Assembly: GCA_036927565.1 (NCBI GenBank)
Contig: JAYESD010000002.1
Location: 77,809,735-77,873,734, forward strand
Length of the DNA: 64,000 nt
Direction: 5' to 3'
Source: Tuctoria greenei
Taxonomy: Eukaryota > Streptophyta > Magnoliopsida > Poales > Poaceae
The position numbers and the translations under genes are program-made. Each line of letters opens with the position of its first letter. Positions within the stretch are counted from its first letter, which is position 1. Below the pieces are notes generated by a model. That model was not told the origin of the DNA and ran no database searches. It worked only from the letters and a program-made list of their open reading frames with translations. Below are positions 32,892 to 44,844 of this stretch, piece by piece.

Positions 32892-33480
32892 ACGGGTAGG
32901 TCCGGTGTATATGTACATGTGTCGGTACCGGGGCTTCCCTCTGTCGGAGGTCAGGTCTCGAGGTGCCGCATAGGTGTTTAGCCCAGAGTTATCCCATGTG
33001 TGGGATGTAGTTCCGGTTGCAGTATACACGTGACAGCACCGGGATTAACCATAGATGGGACCAGGTCCGATCCTGTATGATACGTGGGGTCTTTGCAGGT
33101 CTTCAACTCAGACAGGTGAAATTCCTTTGGTCTTTTTTAGTCCCAAGGGGTATACAGTATGCAGAGTACCGACAGATTGTTGTGCTTCATCCTTCACCTT
33201 CTATCACTTTGTTCTTGCGGTTTTAACACCTTTGTCTCGTGATACACGTGTGTGGAAACGAAAGTCGGCTACCACAACTTTATGTTGCGATGCAACACAC
33301 TCCTCATAGATCACCTTACAATCTAAACACGTCCCCCTCACTTCTCCTGGTGAGGATATAATCAATTTTGTTAGAATGTTGAGCACTAAGTATAGGTCAC
33401 CAATTTCTATTATAATTTTTAAAATATTTATATAACATTATGAAAGTAGATTTAATAAAATAGTTTTATATAGTCCAATT
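32892..33480. other. Unassigned intergenic stretch upstream of MAK16
   Basis: No ORF, RNA gene or repeat end that I can support. Phrases such as GTCGGTACCGGGGC and TTAGCCCAGAG have the flavour of an old LTR fragment, but no partner copy or termini are in the window. Confidence 0.4.
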
Positions 33481-33517
33481 GCTGTTGCTTCTTTTGAGAA
33501 AATGGATCAAAGGATAG

Positions 33518-33591
33518 GGCCCAACACAGATTAGCCCACAATGCGCTCACAGCCTCCGGGCCGCAAAACTGAACCTCCTCCAAAACCCTAA
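33518..33591 (+). promoter_or_regulatory. MAK16 promoter motifs: two site II elements and a telo-box
   Basis: GGCCCA at 33518-33523 and AGCCCA at 33533-33538 are site II elements (TGGGCC, TGGGCT on the other strand). AAACCCTAA at 33583-33591 is a telo-box. In plants this combination marks promoters of ribosomal-protein and ribosome-biogenesis genes. The motifs lie 375-448 bases before the start codon; the transcription start is unknown. Confidence 0.65.
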
Positions 33592-33965
33592 ACCTCCTTT
33601 CTTCCCTGCTGGCCCGGCTGCCGCCCCGCCCCGCCCCTCTGCCTCCCTCCGGCCAGGGCTGGCCGCAGTTATCCGCGTCGCGAGCTCCGCGCCGCCGCAA
33701 CTTCAACCCTTCGCCCGCTCCTCCTGTACCAAGTGCGCAGAGACAGGAGCACCTCCAATCAGAGGAGGGCAGACCCATAGTAAAAGGAACCACAAGATCG
33801 TGCGGCGAGGGGACCAGGTCAGGCTCTCCTGCCTCTGCCGGTTGCAAGCCGGATCGATCGACTTGAGGTCGTATTCCTGCTGTTCGTTCCCATACACGGC
33901 GACCGAGCAGTAGCAGGCGCCGCTAGGGCCGGTGCAGGAGGGGAACCCCAGCAGAGGCGTCGAAA

Positions 33966-36900
33966 ATGAGCGACGACGTGATATGGCACTGCATCCGCCA
34001 CAACCACTGCAGCTTCATGTCCAAGTTTGTTCCTGTTTCTGGCACACCACTTTTCTTGTTCTGGTTTCGATGGTATATCTGTGCTAACTGCGGCATGTTT
34101 CGCAGGATCACGACAGGGATTTTCTGCCGGAATCCCTATAACGTGACGGGCATCTGCAACCGGAGCTCCTGCCCGCTGGCCAACAGCCGCTACGCCACTA
34201 TCCGGGATCATGATGGTCATTACCGCAAACCCTTGCTCTTTCACATTGGCTCTTTTGAAGTATTGATTTTTCTTAGTTGAACTTCATTGTTCTGTTGCTG
34301 TAGCAGTTGTCCATTAGCATCAGAGTTTCTATGAAGTACATTAGGTCTATGTCATTTATCCAACATGTGTAGAATTGTTCACCTCTTGAGACAACGAAAG
34401 TTGTACGTCCTGGTCAATTGCAGTTGAGACTAATTTTCAGCACTAGAAGCCAGTAGTGGATATTAGTGCATATTCCACCATGATTCAGCACCAAAACATA
34501 CATCAGGTTACTTAGCTTCTTCATGGACTTAAAATACTGGCTGTTACTGATCTTAGTTAAGATTATCCTTTAGTATTCTTGATAATTTTGATTGTGGAGC
34601 ATTTGTTCTCAACGTTTGAGTAAAGAAGAATACTAGAATACCATGGTTCAGGAAGGCGCTAGCCGCTAGGCGGACGGTGGTCCTCCACCTAGAGCCTAGG
34701 TGTAGCCTAGGCCTTACATACTGTAGCAGCTATTAATTTTAAAAGATTTAAAAATACAGTACAAATATGAATACAGCTATATGAGCTAATTTTCCCTGGT
34801 CCAGTTCAACTCTCTGCCTTTACAACTTGGCATAGTCCTATTTTTCTAAAATGTATCCATTGACTTGTCGCACTATGATTGTAATTTGAAGATAGCAAAA
34901 CTCAAAAGGGCAGGGAGTTCCCAAGGTCTAACAGCTCCAAGGTCTGCTATTAAAGGGAACATAGCAGGCCTCCTACCTCGCGCGGCCCAGACGGAACTCC
35001 AAAGATCGATCCACCTCCCGTTGCCTCCTTCCCCGATTGTATCGATCGATGGCCCCACCCCCGCTGCCCCTCCTTCCCAGGCCTTCATGGAATCGATCTG
35101 CCCTCTGCCGCCTCGTTCGATCCGGTCCGCCCCCGCCCTCGGAAGATCGCGATCTGCACCCACCCAACCGCTTCTCCTCCACGGGTGCGATTCGCCCGCG
35201 CCGCCACTCCTCCCCGCGGGATCCCACCCGCTCGTGGCCCGTCGCTCCCCCTCTCCTCCAACTGGCGCGCCTTACGCCTGCCTACCCCCCAAGGCGAGGC
35301 GGGGAGGCCGCGCGGAGCGCAGATGCGAACCTAGGCGAGCGCCTAGGCACGCCTTCCTGAACCCTATAGAATACTCTAGTTTAAGACTGTTATATTGAAG
35401 GGAATACATACCTGTTGATTATCTAAATGTTTTGCTTATCTATTCTGTTGTTTTCCTTCTGTAATTGGTTATGCAGGTGTTTTCTACCTATACATGAAAA
35501 CTGCTGAAAGAGCTCATCTGCCAAAACAATTATGGGAGAGAGTCAAACTGCCCAGGAATTATGAGAAAGCAATGGAAGTCATCAACAAGCATCTTGTATG
35601 CATCTCTAGCTGGCATAAATTGTTACTCCATGTTAGATATTTAGTCTCACACATTGGTACCTTTTGTTTTGAAGGAATTTTGGCCCAAGTTACTTGTGCA
35701 CAAGATCAAACAGCGGCTGACAAAAATGACTCAGTATCGTATAAGAATGAGGAAACTTCAACTGAAAGTGAGGTATCCATTTCTTGTATTGACTTCCACA
35801 TGATGTAATGGTGCTCTTTGACAACAAGTTTTATTCCCTCAAGTTTTTAATTGATGACTATAGCCTCTAGGTCAACTTTCTAACTTCTAAGCTCAAGATG
35901 AGCTACGAAAGTGGGAAGGAAAATATGTTTCTAAATGTCATTGCATAATTCTCATGTGATTAGCATGGTGTCGTATGTGCACCTACAGTTAAATTTATAG
36001 TGGTGGCTGTAACACTTACATCAACATTCAACAATACTCCCTCCTTTTGCTGTGTTATTTTAGAACCTGATTTTCAAACATCCAACAGATTGATCGCTGG
36101 TATCTTCAGAGCAGAATTATTGAAACGTGCAATATGAACATTATATCAATAGATTTGGCAAAAAATACATTGATAAAAGTACAATCATATCTAATGGGTT
36201 TCATTTCCATGAGAACGGCTAAGTATAGTTGTTGGCTTGCCAAGCCTATCACAACCCCTCCTCATTTATCCGGTCTTGGATCGGCTATGTCATTACAACA
36301 TAGGAGGAGTTATTCTTATCTTCTTTCTTATTAATCCATTTCTAATAAATTAAATGTGAAATCTTATTTTATTTGTATTTTTACTCATCTTATTTTCTAT
36401 TATTTCTCTTCAAAAATTGTTGGGTTTCATTTCTAGCCGACCCCAACTTGTTTCAGACAAAGGTTTGATTGTTGTTGTTGTAAAAGTACAATCATAGTTA
36501 TTAAGGCGGTAAGGCGATCATCCCTTTTTACCTTTTAAGCGGTAAGGCGTAAGGCGAGGCGACGCCTTAGTAATATATAAAAATAGGATAAACAAGTAAA
36601 TTATGTGAGATATATAGATTAACAATCCAACATAACTAATTAGAAAATAGAAGTAATTCAACATAATTAAGTAGCAAATAGAAGTAGTCCAACATAACTT
36701 AATAGCAAATTGAAGTAGTTGAACATAAAGCTACATAATAGACTAAAAGTCCAACATAACTAATACATAGTACTAGATAAGCACTCTCATCTCTCAATAG
36801 CCATCATCGAACTCGTCGGGGGTTGTAGGGTCACTTTCTTCTCCACCATCATCCCCACCGGAACCTTCTTCACTATCACTCACATCCAAGTCATCATGTG

Positions 36901-39900
36901 GATCATCCACCAAGTCTGAATCATTAGCATCTTCCTCAACTTCTTGGGCCATCATTCTTGCATGCTTTTGGTAGGTGTTCATCTTACTAGCTTGCCTTGG
37001 AAGATTGCGACCTGGAAGCGAGCTTGATGCTCCAACGACCTCATCAACATGATCCCATGTTAGGTCATGAATATCATCATTCTCTCTACCGGTTTGAACA
37101 ACTGATGAGTCTATCCACTCATTGTCCCAATCAAAATCTTCAATGACTAATGGGTCATAACTTGGGCTAGCTTTCTCCTTCCTCCTTTGAAAGCTACTTT
37201 GCATCTTGCGATTGTATGACACAAAGACCAAGTCATTTAACCTCTTGTGTAGCAACCGTTTCCTTTTCCTTGTGTGCATCTACAAATTCAACAATATGAA
37301 GTTAAATGAGTATATGAATTATGAAACTCCAATATTCAAAGTATATAGATTATGGAACTACAATACTTACCCATTCAAAGGTATTCCAATTCGGCTCACA
37401 ACCGAATGAGGAAGCACAAAGACTAACTACACGCTTTGCAAACCTTTGCAATTCATATGCTCGACTACCATATGAACGCCACTAATCAACTACAATAACA
37501 AGTGCAAACATATTAGTTAACAACTAGGAATAGATGCAAAATAGAGAAACTAGCAAACAAGCATCAATACTTACGAGAGCTTTTGTTATCAATTTGTTGT
37601 AACGCCACCACATGTGAAAAGATAGGTCCTCGTTGATCCTCATAAAGCATTGCATATTCATCAATCTTGATTCGAACCTGTTCATCGGGTTTCATTCTTG
37701 CAAGCACATCATTAAAGCAACTCCTTAGCTCAGTAACGTATCTATCATCTCCATTCCTTTGTATTGCAAAGAATTTTCCCGGGTTCAAATAAAGTGTAGC
37801 TCCATATAATGGATGGTCCATTTGTGAGAACCGTCTACGCTCAATGATGTCCAAGATTTTTTCAGCAAACCTTGCTTGTTTTGGGTAGGAAGCTAGCACT
37901 TATCTTCGTTTTTGCAACATCCATCAAAGCTATAACTTCAGGCATGGCTAGCCTGTCATCAGCATCAACCGCCCTAAGCACAATGAGAAGAGGTGCAGAA
38001 GCTCTATGACAATCTTCAACTGAGGACCAAAACACTTAAGCAAGAATAATGACACAAACATTAGCAACAATAATAACGCAAACATCGACAACAATAATAT
38101 CACAAACATTAGCAAGAATAGTGTCACAAACCTTAGCTAGAGTAATATCACAAACATTCTGCCCAGCCTGAGTCTTTGCCAATTTGTTTTGGTTCCATAT
38201 TTCACTCACAAATAGACCTCTCAAGGCATCTTGGTGCTTGTGTAGGCTCTTCAAAGTAAGGAAGCAAGTGGCAAACCGAGTGGTTGCAGGTCTTACCAAG
38301 TCCACCCCACCTGTCTTTTCCCTCATTGCACTAAGAATTTTTCCATGCCCGTGTATAAAATTGGTGACCCGTTTGGCTTGTGCAATTGGCTTCTTAAATT
38401 CTTTCAGCTTTCCAACATCTCCAACATGAGGTCCAAACAGTGAGCTGCACAAGGAGTCCAATACAATGTTGAAATTCATTGCATTAGAAGCCTGCCCCCT
38501 GCGTTATAGTTTGCCCCATTATTTGTGACCACTTGAACCACTTTTTCTTTACCAATATGGACAATCCTCTTCTCTAGCAAATCAGCTAACATAATTGTAT
38601 TATGTGATTCACTTGATGCATCAACATACTCCAGACATTGACAAGAAAATTGATCAAGTGATGCTCCCTTCTGTCGGTCAATCCATCCGACATAAGTGTG
38701 CAACCATAAGTCTTCCATGCTAACTCATGATCAACCCGCATGCGACTTGTATCCTCTACACACTCATCAAGTAAAGCCTCTCTCAATTCATGCTGACTAG
38801 GTGGAATATACCCTGAACCATATGGTGCAGTGGCCTCACAAGCAATATGGAACTGTCGGGCGCTAATGACATTAAATGGAACACCACACTCATAGAAAAA
38901 CAAAGCTCATTGCTTGCTCACATAAGTCCTGTCAGCCTTATTAGACTTTGTGCTAGCCTCAATGGTGGTTTGGTGTGATCCCGTAGAATGCCTATCATCC
39001 ACAACTTGTTCAGGGGTTCTTTGAAGCATGGTTGCAACTTTTGATGAGCCTTGTGTTGTTGCGGTTTGTGTATTCTTTATGGTCTGCACCTGAAACATGG
39101 ATCTCCTTTTAGCAGCTGTCTCTGAACTTGGTTGCCCAACAGTTTTTTGGTAGCTCTCCCCATCCCCACCTTGCCCCTGCTCTTGCTGCTACTCAACACC
39201 ATCTTAATCCAAAAAAATTGGTCTAGTTCTTTTGTTTTTCTCCAAGTAAGCTTTCATTTCTTTCCTGATCTCAATGGTGGTCTTGGAGCACATGATCGTA
39301 TCAGCGTATCCACCTGCAAGGTGCTCTTTCAATCTTTTGATTCCCCCCGTTGTTACACTCTTGCAAAGGTTGCATGTCACTTTGTCTCGGTTCCCAATTT
39401 CTATCCAATAGCCATACTTCCATCTTGGATCATTGGACTTCGCGTTTCACTTAGGATCAGCCATGGGGTCATAGCCATTTGCATTCACAGGAGCACCCGC
39501 GGAACCGACACTCTCAATTTGATTCATGTTCAATCTTCAATCCTGAAATACATGAGCAACAACAATCAAACAATAACAAGCCACAATGCAGAGAGCTTCG
39601 CAATCAAGCAACAGCAAGCAGCCAAAACCTTTAGCTAAGCAATAAGCAGCAAGCAACAATTCAGAGAGAGAGAGAGAGAGAGCTAACAGACATCACAACA
39701 AGGCTCACATTGCAGCAAATAGAGAGAGCAGAGACATTCCAAGCCACTGGCGCCAGAGAGAGGGGGAGAGGGCGCACATCGCCTGGGAGCAGGTCAGCAA
39801 GGCGCACATCGCAGGTCGCAGCAAAGACAGAGAGGGAAGAGAGTGCAAACCTTTGACGTTGCCCGTCGCCTGTCGGAGTGTTGTGCCGCGGCGCCAATCT

Positions 39901-42632
39901 TCCCGCTGCCGCGCTGATGTTCCAAGAGCCGCCGCTGCCTTCCTTGAGCTGCCGCCGCCGTCCTCTCTATCAGCGTCGCTGCCCTCTGTTCTGATTCCAG
40001 CTGTCGCACCCAAACCCTAAAGACGGTCGAACAGTCGAACCGATATGAGTCGGGTTTGAGCGGGGGCACACGAGATTGACCCGATCTGAATCGCGGGCCT
40101 AAGGCGTTGGCGCCTTACCGCCTCATGGACGCTTTAGAACGCCTTAAGGATGCCTTAGTCCCAATTGTAAGGCGACAAGGACGCCCTAATTCAGATCACG
40201 CCTTACCGCCTAAGCGTCGCTACGACACCTTAATAACAATGAGTACAATTTTGTTAAGGTTCCAAAAGGTGTTAGGCGTTAGGCGGGTGGTGACCATCTG
40301 CCTGGAGCCTAGGCTTGACTAGGTGTTGCCTAGACGTTTCAAGGCGGTGTGCATCTAAAGTTTTTAAAAATAATACAATATATTTATATTTCTGCTATGT
40401 GGGCTGATTTTTCGCAACCCACTTCAGACTTGGGGCTTTAGCTTTTACAAGCCCAAGCAACAAACCAACCCAACTGCCGTTGTCTCCTTCCACGCAGGAC
40501 ACACTTCTGCTTTCTACCCTCCGGATCTCCACCCCTTCTTCCTCGCAGATCCACCCTCTCCTGGGTGCTCCTCTCCAGATCTGGGGGCACCCCATTTCCT
40601 CTCCTTCGCGGCTCACCTCCGGATCTGGCAGCCCCGCCGCCCCTCCTCCCGATCCCCCCTCCCCCCGCCGCCTTGTGGCCACCTACCCCCCCAAGGCGAG
40701 ACGGTCCACCCGCGTGGAGTGCCTAGGCGAGCCTAGGCCGCCTTTAGGAACGGTGGTTATTATATCATTATACAGAGTTTAAAAGGTAAAATTATATTTT
40801 ACACAAAAGGTAAACCGGGACAGATAAAAAGGATGGTGATTGAACTATTTTAAGAGCGAAAGTGCAATATTTCCATTGGAATATGCTAGTGTAGTTGACC
40901 ATTTTGCGTTGTAACAACAACAATAACCACTTGTAGATTTTGTTTTGACCCATAAGTTTAACATTTCTTCGATTGTTTGAATCATTAGAATCCCTGTTCA
41001 ATTTTAGAGCTCTACTCTATGCAGCGTTGGTGGCTATATTAACCAGATGTTCTATGGTATGGGTTTGTTTGGGTGGACAAGGATCAGACCAGATCTGTTT
41101 TGATAGGCAGGGAGTAAGTTCCTTGTGCAGCCAAATGATTGGCCCTAATTGCACCTGCAAGACTAACCTAATTGGAATTAATGGAGCACTAGATTTAAGC
41201 GGTTTTAGAAAAAATTCCGTTTTAGAATAAGAAATGGCTAAATATTGGTGTAACCTGTTAGTGAAAAAGTGTGCGCATTTCACTATCCCGTCCTGAGGTG
41301 TATCCAGTTCTGATTTTTACTGTGCTTTTATGTTGATACATGAGTGTTGCTTGTTCTGGTTATTATGCTGTTTGTTTGCATTGGAAATTATTCCTCTTCT
41401 GATGTATTTTCTATGACACTTGCTAAAGCTTTTTTTTGGTAAAGTTGGTTAATGTACGCCTTTACTCTGTCAGGGAGAAGATAGTGACAATGCCCAGGAA
41501 GAACGAAAAGCGCCATCTCAGGAGAATGGAGAAAGCTGAAAAGGCTGCTCAATTAGAAAAGGTTGTTGTTCTGATAGTTTTTATAGTTGAGTCTCATACT
41601 CCCACTATCCATTGCCACATTATAACAAATACATGTTATTATGCAGAACATTGAGAATGAATTAAAGGAACGCCTAAAGAAAGGTGTCTACGGTGACATC
41701 TATAACATTGACTTCAAGAAGTTTGAAGATATTCTTGAGATGGAAAAAGATGAAGATATTGCTGTAGAAGAGGAAGAGGTGAGCATTATACCGAGAATTG
41801 ACAAGCCCGCTTTCTTTATGTTCTGGATGTTCACAAGTTTTTTGTTTTTGTTTTGGGGGGTTCACTTGATAAAATAGGAAGGTGAGGTAGAGTATGTTGA
41901 AGGTGATGAAATGGAAGAGATGGATGACATTGAGGATATGGAAGACTATGAAGGCCTCAGTGACGGTAAAGATGATCAGTCGAAATTCCTCGTGTCCTTG
42001 TCCTCCTTGAATACTTCATTCTAAACTTTTTTGGCCAGCTTATGTTGGCTAGCTACCAGAATTTTCATTTTCACAAATGATTATATTGATAACTTAATCC
42101 GTTGAAAAATGAAAATGGATGCAGGTGGGTCAGATGAAGATATTTTGGATGACCCAGTGGCAAACAAACCCAAGGGATCTGGTTCTGATTTGAAACAAAA
42201 TGTTGGGAAAAGGTCTAGGAAGGTTGTCACGGAGGTGAGGATACAGTACCGATTTAGTATATGTATTTTCTTGTATTTTACTTAAGTCTCTGATACAATT
42301 AATTGTACCAATGGTTAGGTATTTTGGCCATCACTAAATACCACAGCCCCTTGTCTTTTGTTACATCACCATGATAGTATAGTCAAAGGGGTTGCATCTA
42401 GCTAGTAAACCGCCATTCACTTTTAAAGTTCCTCAGATGAATTCATCTGTGAAGATTTTTTTTTCGAAAGCATGCACTTGCCTATAATCACCTTTTTTCC
42501 TAGAGTGGTTTCCATATTGTTAATGTTGATTTGGATTAGTCCAATTCTTGTTTCATTTATGATTTATTTCTTGCATATCCACAGGTGGAACAAGATGAAG
42601 AGACAAATTCTAGGCAAAGGCTGAGGATGTGA
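33966..42632 (+). CDS. MAK16: MAK16, 60S ribosome-biogenesis factor (9 exons)
   Basis: Exons: 33966-34024, 34106-34215, 35477-35595, 35675-35772, 41474-41561, 41647-41778, 41878-41965, 42125-42234, 42585-42632. All introns are GT-AG and phases agree, giving 852 nt, 283 residues plus stop. The protein starts MSDDVIWHCIRHNHCSFMSK and has the family phrases FCRNPYNVTGICNRSSCPLA, FYLYMKTAERAHLP and FWPKLLVHKIKQRLTKM. It continues with a basic MPRKNEKRHLRRMEKAEKAA helix and ends in an acidic tail and a basic RSRKVVTEVE segment. Conserved Cys/His in the first 45 residues suggest a metal site (inference). MAK16 is a nucleolar factor (L28e/Mak16 domain) that acts with RPF1, RRP1 and NSA1 in early pre-60S particles. 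No break is seen. Introns 2 (1.26 kb) and 4 (5.7 kb) are swollen by transposons; the splice sites are my reading. Confidence 0.94.
34642..35366. mobile_element. Non-autonomous hAT element in MAK16 intron 2 (725 bp)
   Basis: Perfect 8 bp duplications TAGAATAC at 34634-34641 and 35367-35374. The ends are inverted repeats with GGTTCAGGAAGGCG matching exactly; the right end is TAGGG in reverse, typical of hAT. Subterminal CCTAGGCG-type repeats are present. The interior (about 34970-35330) is GC-rich and opens frames on both strands that look like compositional artefacts. No transposase. Confidence 0.88.
36190..36481 (+). mobile_element. Short non-LTR retroposon in MAK16 intron 4
   Basis: A 15 bp direct repeat AAAAGTACAATCATA at 36175-36189 and 36482-36496 brackets 292 bp ending in (GTT)n. 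The 3' part (GCCGACCCCAACTTGTTTC, then GTTGTTGTTG) resembles the 3' ends of plant RTE-type LINEs. It is either a 5'-truncated LINE or a derived SINE; no ORF remains. Confidence 0.72.
36498..40236 (-). mobile_element. Decayed autonomous hAT element in MAK16 intron 4
   Basis: Ends are TTATTAAGGCGG on the left and ACACCTTAATAA on the right, with subterminal AAGGCG / CGCCTT repeats at both ends. It encloses a - strand hAT transposase pseudogene. A clean 8 bp duplication was not found: the flanks AATCATAG and CAATGAGT agree poorly, so the exact ends are uncertain by a few bases. Confidence 0.78.
36794..39440 (-). pseudogene. hAT transposase with BED finger, DUF659 and dimerisation domain, broken
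   Basis: On the - strand, in order: a BED zinc finger (+ strand 39290-39432; reading DPRWKYGYWIEIGNRDKV, then CNLC, then a His/Cys pair); a linker (38907-39098); the DUF659 region (38476-38903) with CTLMSDGLTDRREHHLINFL and VVQVVTNNGANYNAGGRLL; a middle part (37564-38479) with RPATTRFATCFLTL; and the hAT dimerisation domain in two exons (about 37398-37480, WRSYGSRAYELQRFAKRVV; 36794-37279, RLLHKRLNDLVFVSYNRKM). A GTAAGT donor follows the first dimerisation exon. Stops and frameshifts separate the pieces, so this copy is dead. Confidence 0.82.
40255..40762. mobile_element. Second non-autonomous hAT-like element in MAK16 intron 4, related to the one in intron 2
   Basis: Left end GGTTCCAAAAGGTGTTAGG and right end CCTAGGCCGCCTTTAGGAAC form a degenerate inverted repeat. 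The left 80 bases align with the left end of the intron 2 element (shared GGAGCCTAGG, CCTAG and TTAGGCGG blocks), and both have a GC-rich interior. No duplication could be recognised, so the ends are approximate. Confidence 0.6.
40763..41473 (+). other. Remainder of MAK16 intron 4
   Basis: AT-rich intron sequence ending in TTTACTCTGTCAG before exon 5. I see no further element. Confidence 0.6.
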
Positions 42633-43112
42633 ATTCAAATGTGACTGCAGTTATGTGCTAGATGTTGGTGGTCACTTTTGTTGTTTGCTAGATAATTTTT
42701 ACTTTTTTTCCTTATTATAATGTGAAACATTACATGTATTCCATGCTGATAACTTGTCTATCAATATATCGTTTTCAACGTTATATCACAAAGCAGCTGC
42801 ATTTACCAACAACTTGGTTCCTGCAGAAAACCAGAATGTTCAGAGACGTAATGGTACCTGGTGAAATATCGTTTTGTGTTCGGTCAATACCTTATAAATT
42901 TGGATAATCGAACTGTATATAGACCGCAAGTGAACTGTACTCGTTTCAAACTTTTTTTAGGGGAAGGGGGGGGGGGGTCCACCAATGTGGAAACTTTGGA
43001 TGGAGCGCTGCAAAAGGTACTATGCGTGCTACTTCCTCCGACCCAGCTCGATCTTATTTTTAGAATTAAAACAAGAGAATAATAGAGAACTGAAATGACT
43101 ACGGATGAGGAG
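42633..43112 (+). other. MAK16 3' flank
   Basis: AT-rich 3' untranslated region and flank. It contains a G12 run at about 42966-42977. No other gene. Ends at the insertion site of element E. Confidence 0.6.
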
Positions 43113-43117
43113 GCAAG

Positions 43118-43343
43118 TATTATGAAAGTAGTGTAGACAATAGAAGTAGACAAATGTTTTTAGACAAATGAAAACTTGTTCTTTTTATTAATCAATTTGT
43201 TTCTTATATACATGTTCAATGGACAATGGCGCATGTTCGGGATGGAACCGCTGGTGCCGATGTGCCTGTTCGGGATGTACCCGTTGGGGAAGGAGTAACT
43301 GCAAGCATCTACTGTTCACACTTATAACTGTTTATTCTTAACA
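43118..43343 (-). repeat. Element E 3' LTR
   Basis: On the - strand begins TGTTAAGAATAA and ends TTTCATAATA. The non-canonical TA end is shared with the other LTR. It is followed at 43344 by the purine tract (- strand AAGGGGGAG). Confidence 0.88.
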
Positions 43344-43548
43344 CTCCCCCTTGGATAGTTGATGCTCATATGTTACATTATATATAATTAACATGTCTAT
43401 ATGTCTCCTTCAAAAACTCTTTGGAAAAAAATCGAGAGACAGACATAATCTTGTGTGCACATTGCCTCGTTAAAAACCTTTCAATGAGAAATTCCTTAAA
43501 ACTCATAAACGGAAAAAGAGTACAATGTGATGCTTTAATTAGGATACT

Positions 43549-44390
43549 TCATGGAGGTTCTCCCCCTGAACCTTGTAAGTTTTTAAGTCTTTTCATTCTA
43601 ATGCATTTGACACATTTGTCAAATATGGCTAGTGGTAATGACTTTGTGAATAAATCTACAAGATTATCACAAGATTCTGTTTGTATAACACTTATTTCTC
43701 CATGTTGTTGTAGTTCATATGGATAAAATAGTTTTGGAGAAATACGTTTCGTATAATTAGTCTTTATGTATCCCGTTTGCATTTGAGCAACACAAACTGT
43801 ATTATCCTCATAGATAATCGTAGGTTACTTTATTTCACCTATACCACATGAAGTTTCTATATGGTTAATCACTCTTCTTAACCAGGCACACTCTCTTGAT
43901 GCCTCGTATAATGCGATAATTTCTGAGTGATTTGTGGACGTAGCTATTAAAGTCTGTTTTGAAGACTTCCATGAGATAGCAGTCCCATTATGTAAAAATA
44001 CAAATCCAGTTTGTGATCTACCATTATGTGGATCAGATAAATAGCCAGCATCGGTATATCCGACTAAATCAGATTCTTGTTTCCTTTGAAAGAATAAACC
44101 AAGATCTATTGTGCCATTTAAATATCTCATGATCTTTTAATACCTTTCCAATGACACATAGTTGGTGTTGCACTGTGTCTAGCAAGACAATTCACTGCGA
44201 ATGCTATGTCTGGTCTCGTATTGTTTGCTAGATACATCAATGCACCAATGGCACTAAGGTATGGGTATTTTGCTCCCAATACCTCTTCTTCTTCTTGTTT
44301 CGGCCTAAATGGATCTTTATCCTTTTCTAAGGTACGAACTATCATTGGAGTCCTTTGGGGGTATGCTTTGTCCATATTGAATCTTTCCAA
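43549..44390 (-). pseudogene. Element E RNase H, broken
   Basis: Three pieces: 44127-44390 (FNMDKAYPQRTPM; YLSAIGALMYLANNTRPDIA, end of RT and connection), 43825-44130 (DLVGYTDAGYLSDPHNGRSQ, the RNase H Asp; then NHSEIIALYEASREC) and 43549-43782 (C-terminal end, DNLVDLFTKSLP). Frames shift between them. Confidence 0.82.
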
Positions 44391-44779
44391 TACTTTCTTG
44401 ATATAAACAGACTAATGTAGAAGGATACCCTTCTGTAGATGTTCTATTTGTAGTCCTAAACAGAATTTTGTTTTACCCAAATCTTTCATTTCAAACTCTT
44501 TCTTAAGATGATTGCATGCTTCATTTATATCCTTTTCATAACCAATTATATTTAGGTCATCAACATATACTGATATTATACAAAAATCAGTATTTGATTT
44601 TCTTATGAACACGCATGGACAATCATCATTATTTGAATATCCTCTTTGTAGGAGGAATTCCTTTAGTCTGTTATACCACATTCTTCCTGATTGTTTTAAT
44701 CCATACAAGAATTTAATAAGTTTTACACACTCATATTGTGATTTACATTCTTATTCGGTACAGAAATTCCATCAGGAAC

Positions 44780-44844
<65 letters not shown>

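Noticed and set aside
32892..33400. Solo LTR next to element A
   Set aside because: The wording of the sequence suggests an old LTR, but no termini, duplication or second copy lies in the window.
34865..35398. 177 aa + strand frame in MAK16 intron 2
   Set aside because: It lies in the GC-rich interior of a hAT element with clear TSDs and between verified MAK16 splice sites; overlapping frames on the other strand are similar.
39132..39638. 168 aa + strand frame in the hAT element
   Set aside because: Shadow of the - strand BED-finger coding region.
36489..40244. 8 bp target duplication for the autonomous hAT element
   Set aside because: The flanks AATCATAG and CAATGAGT share too few positions; the precise ends stay uncertain.
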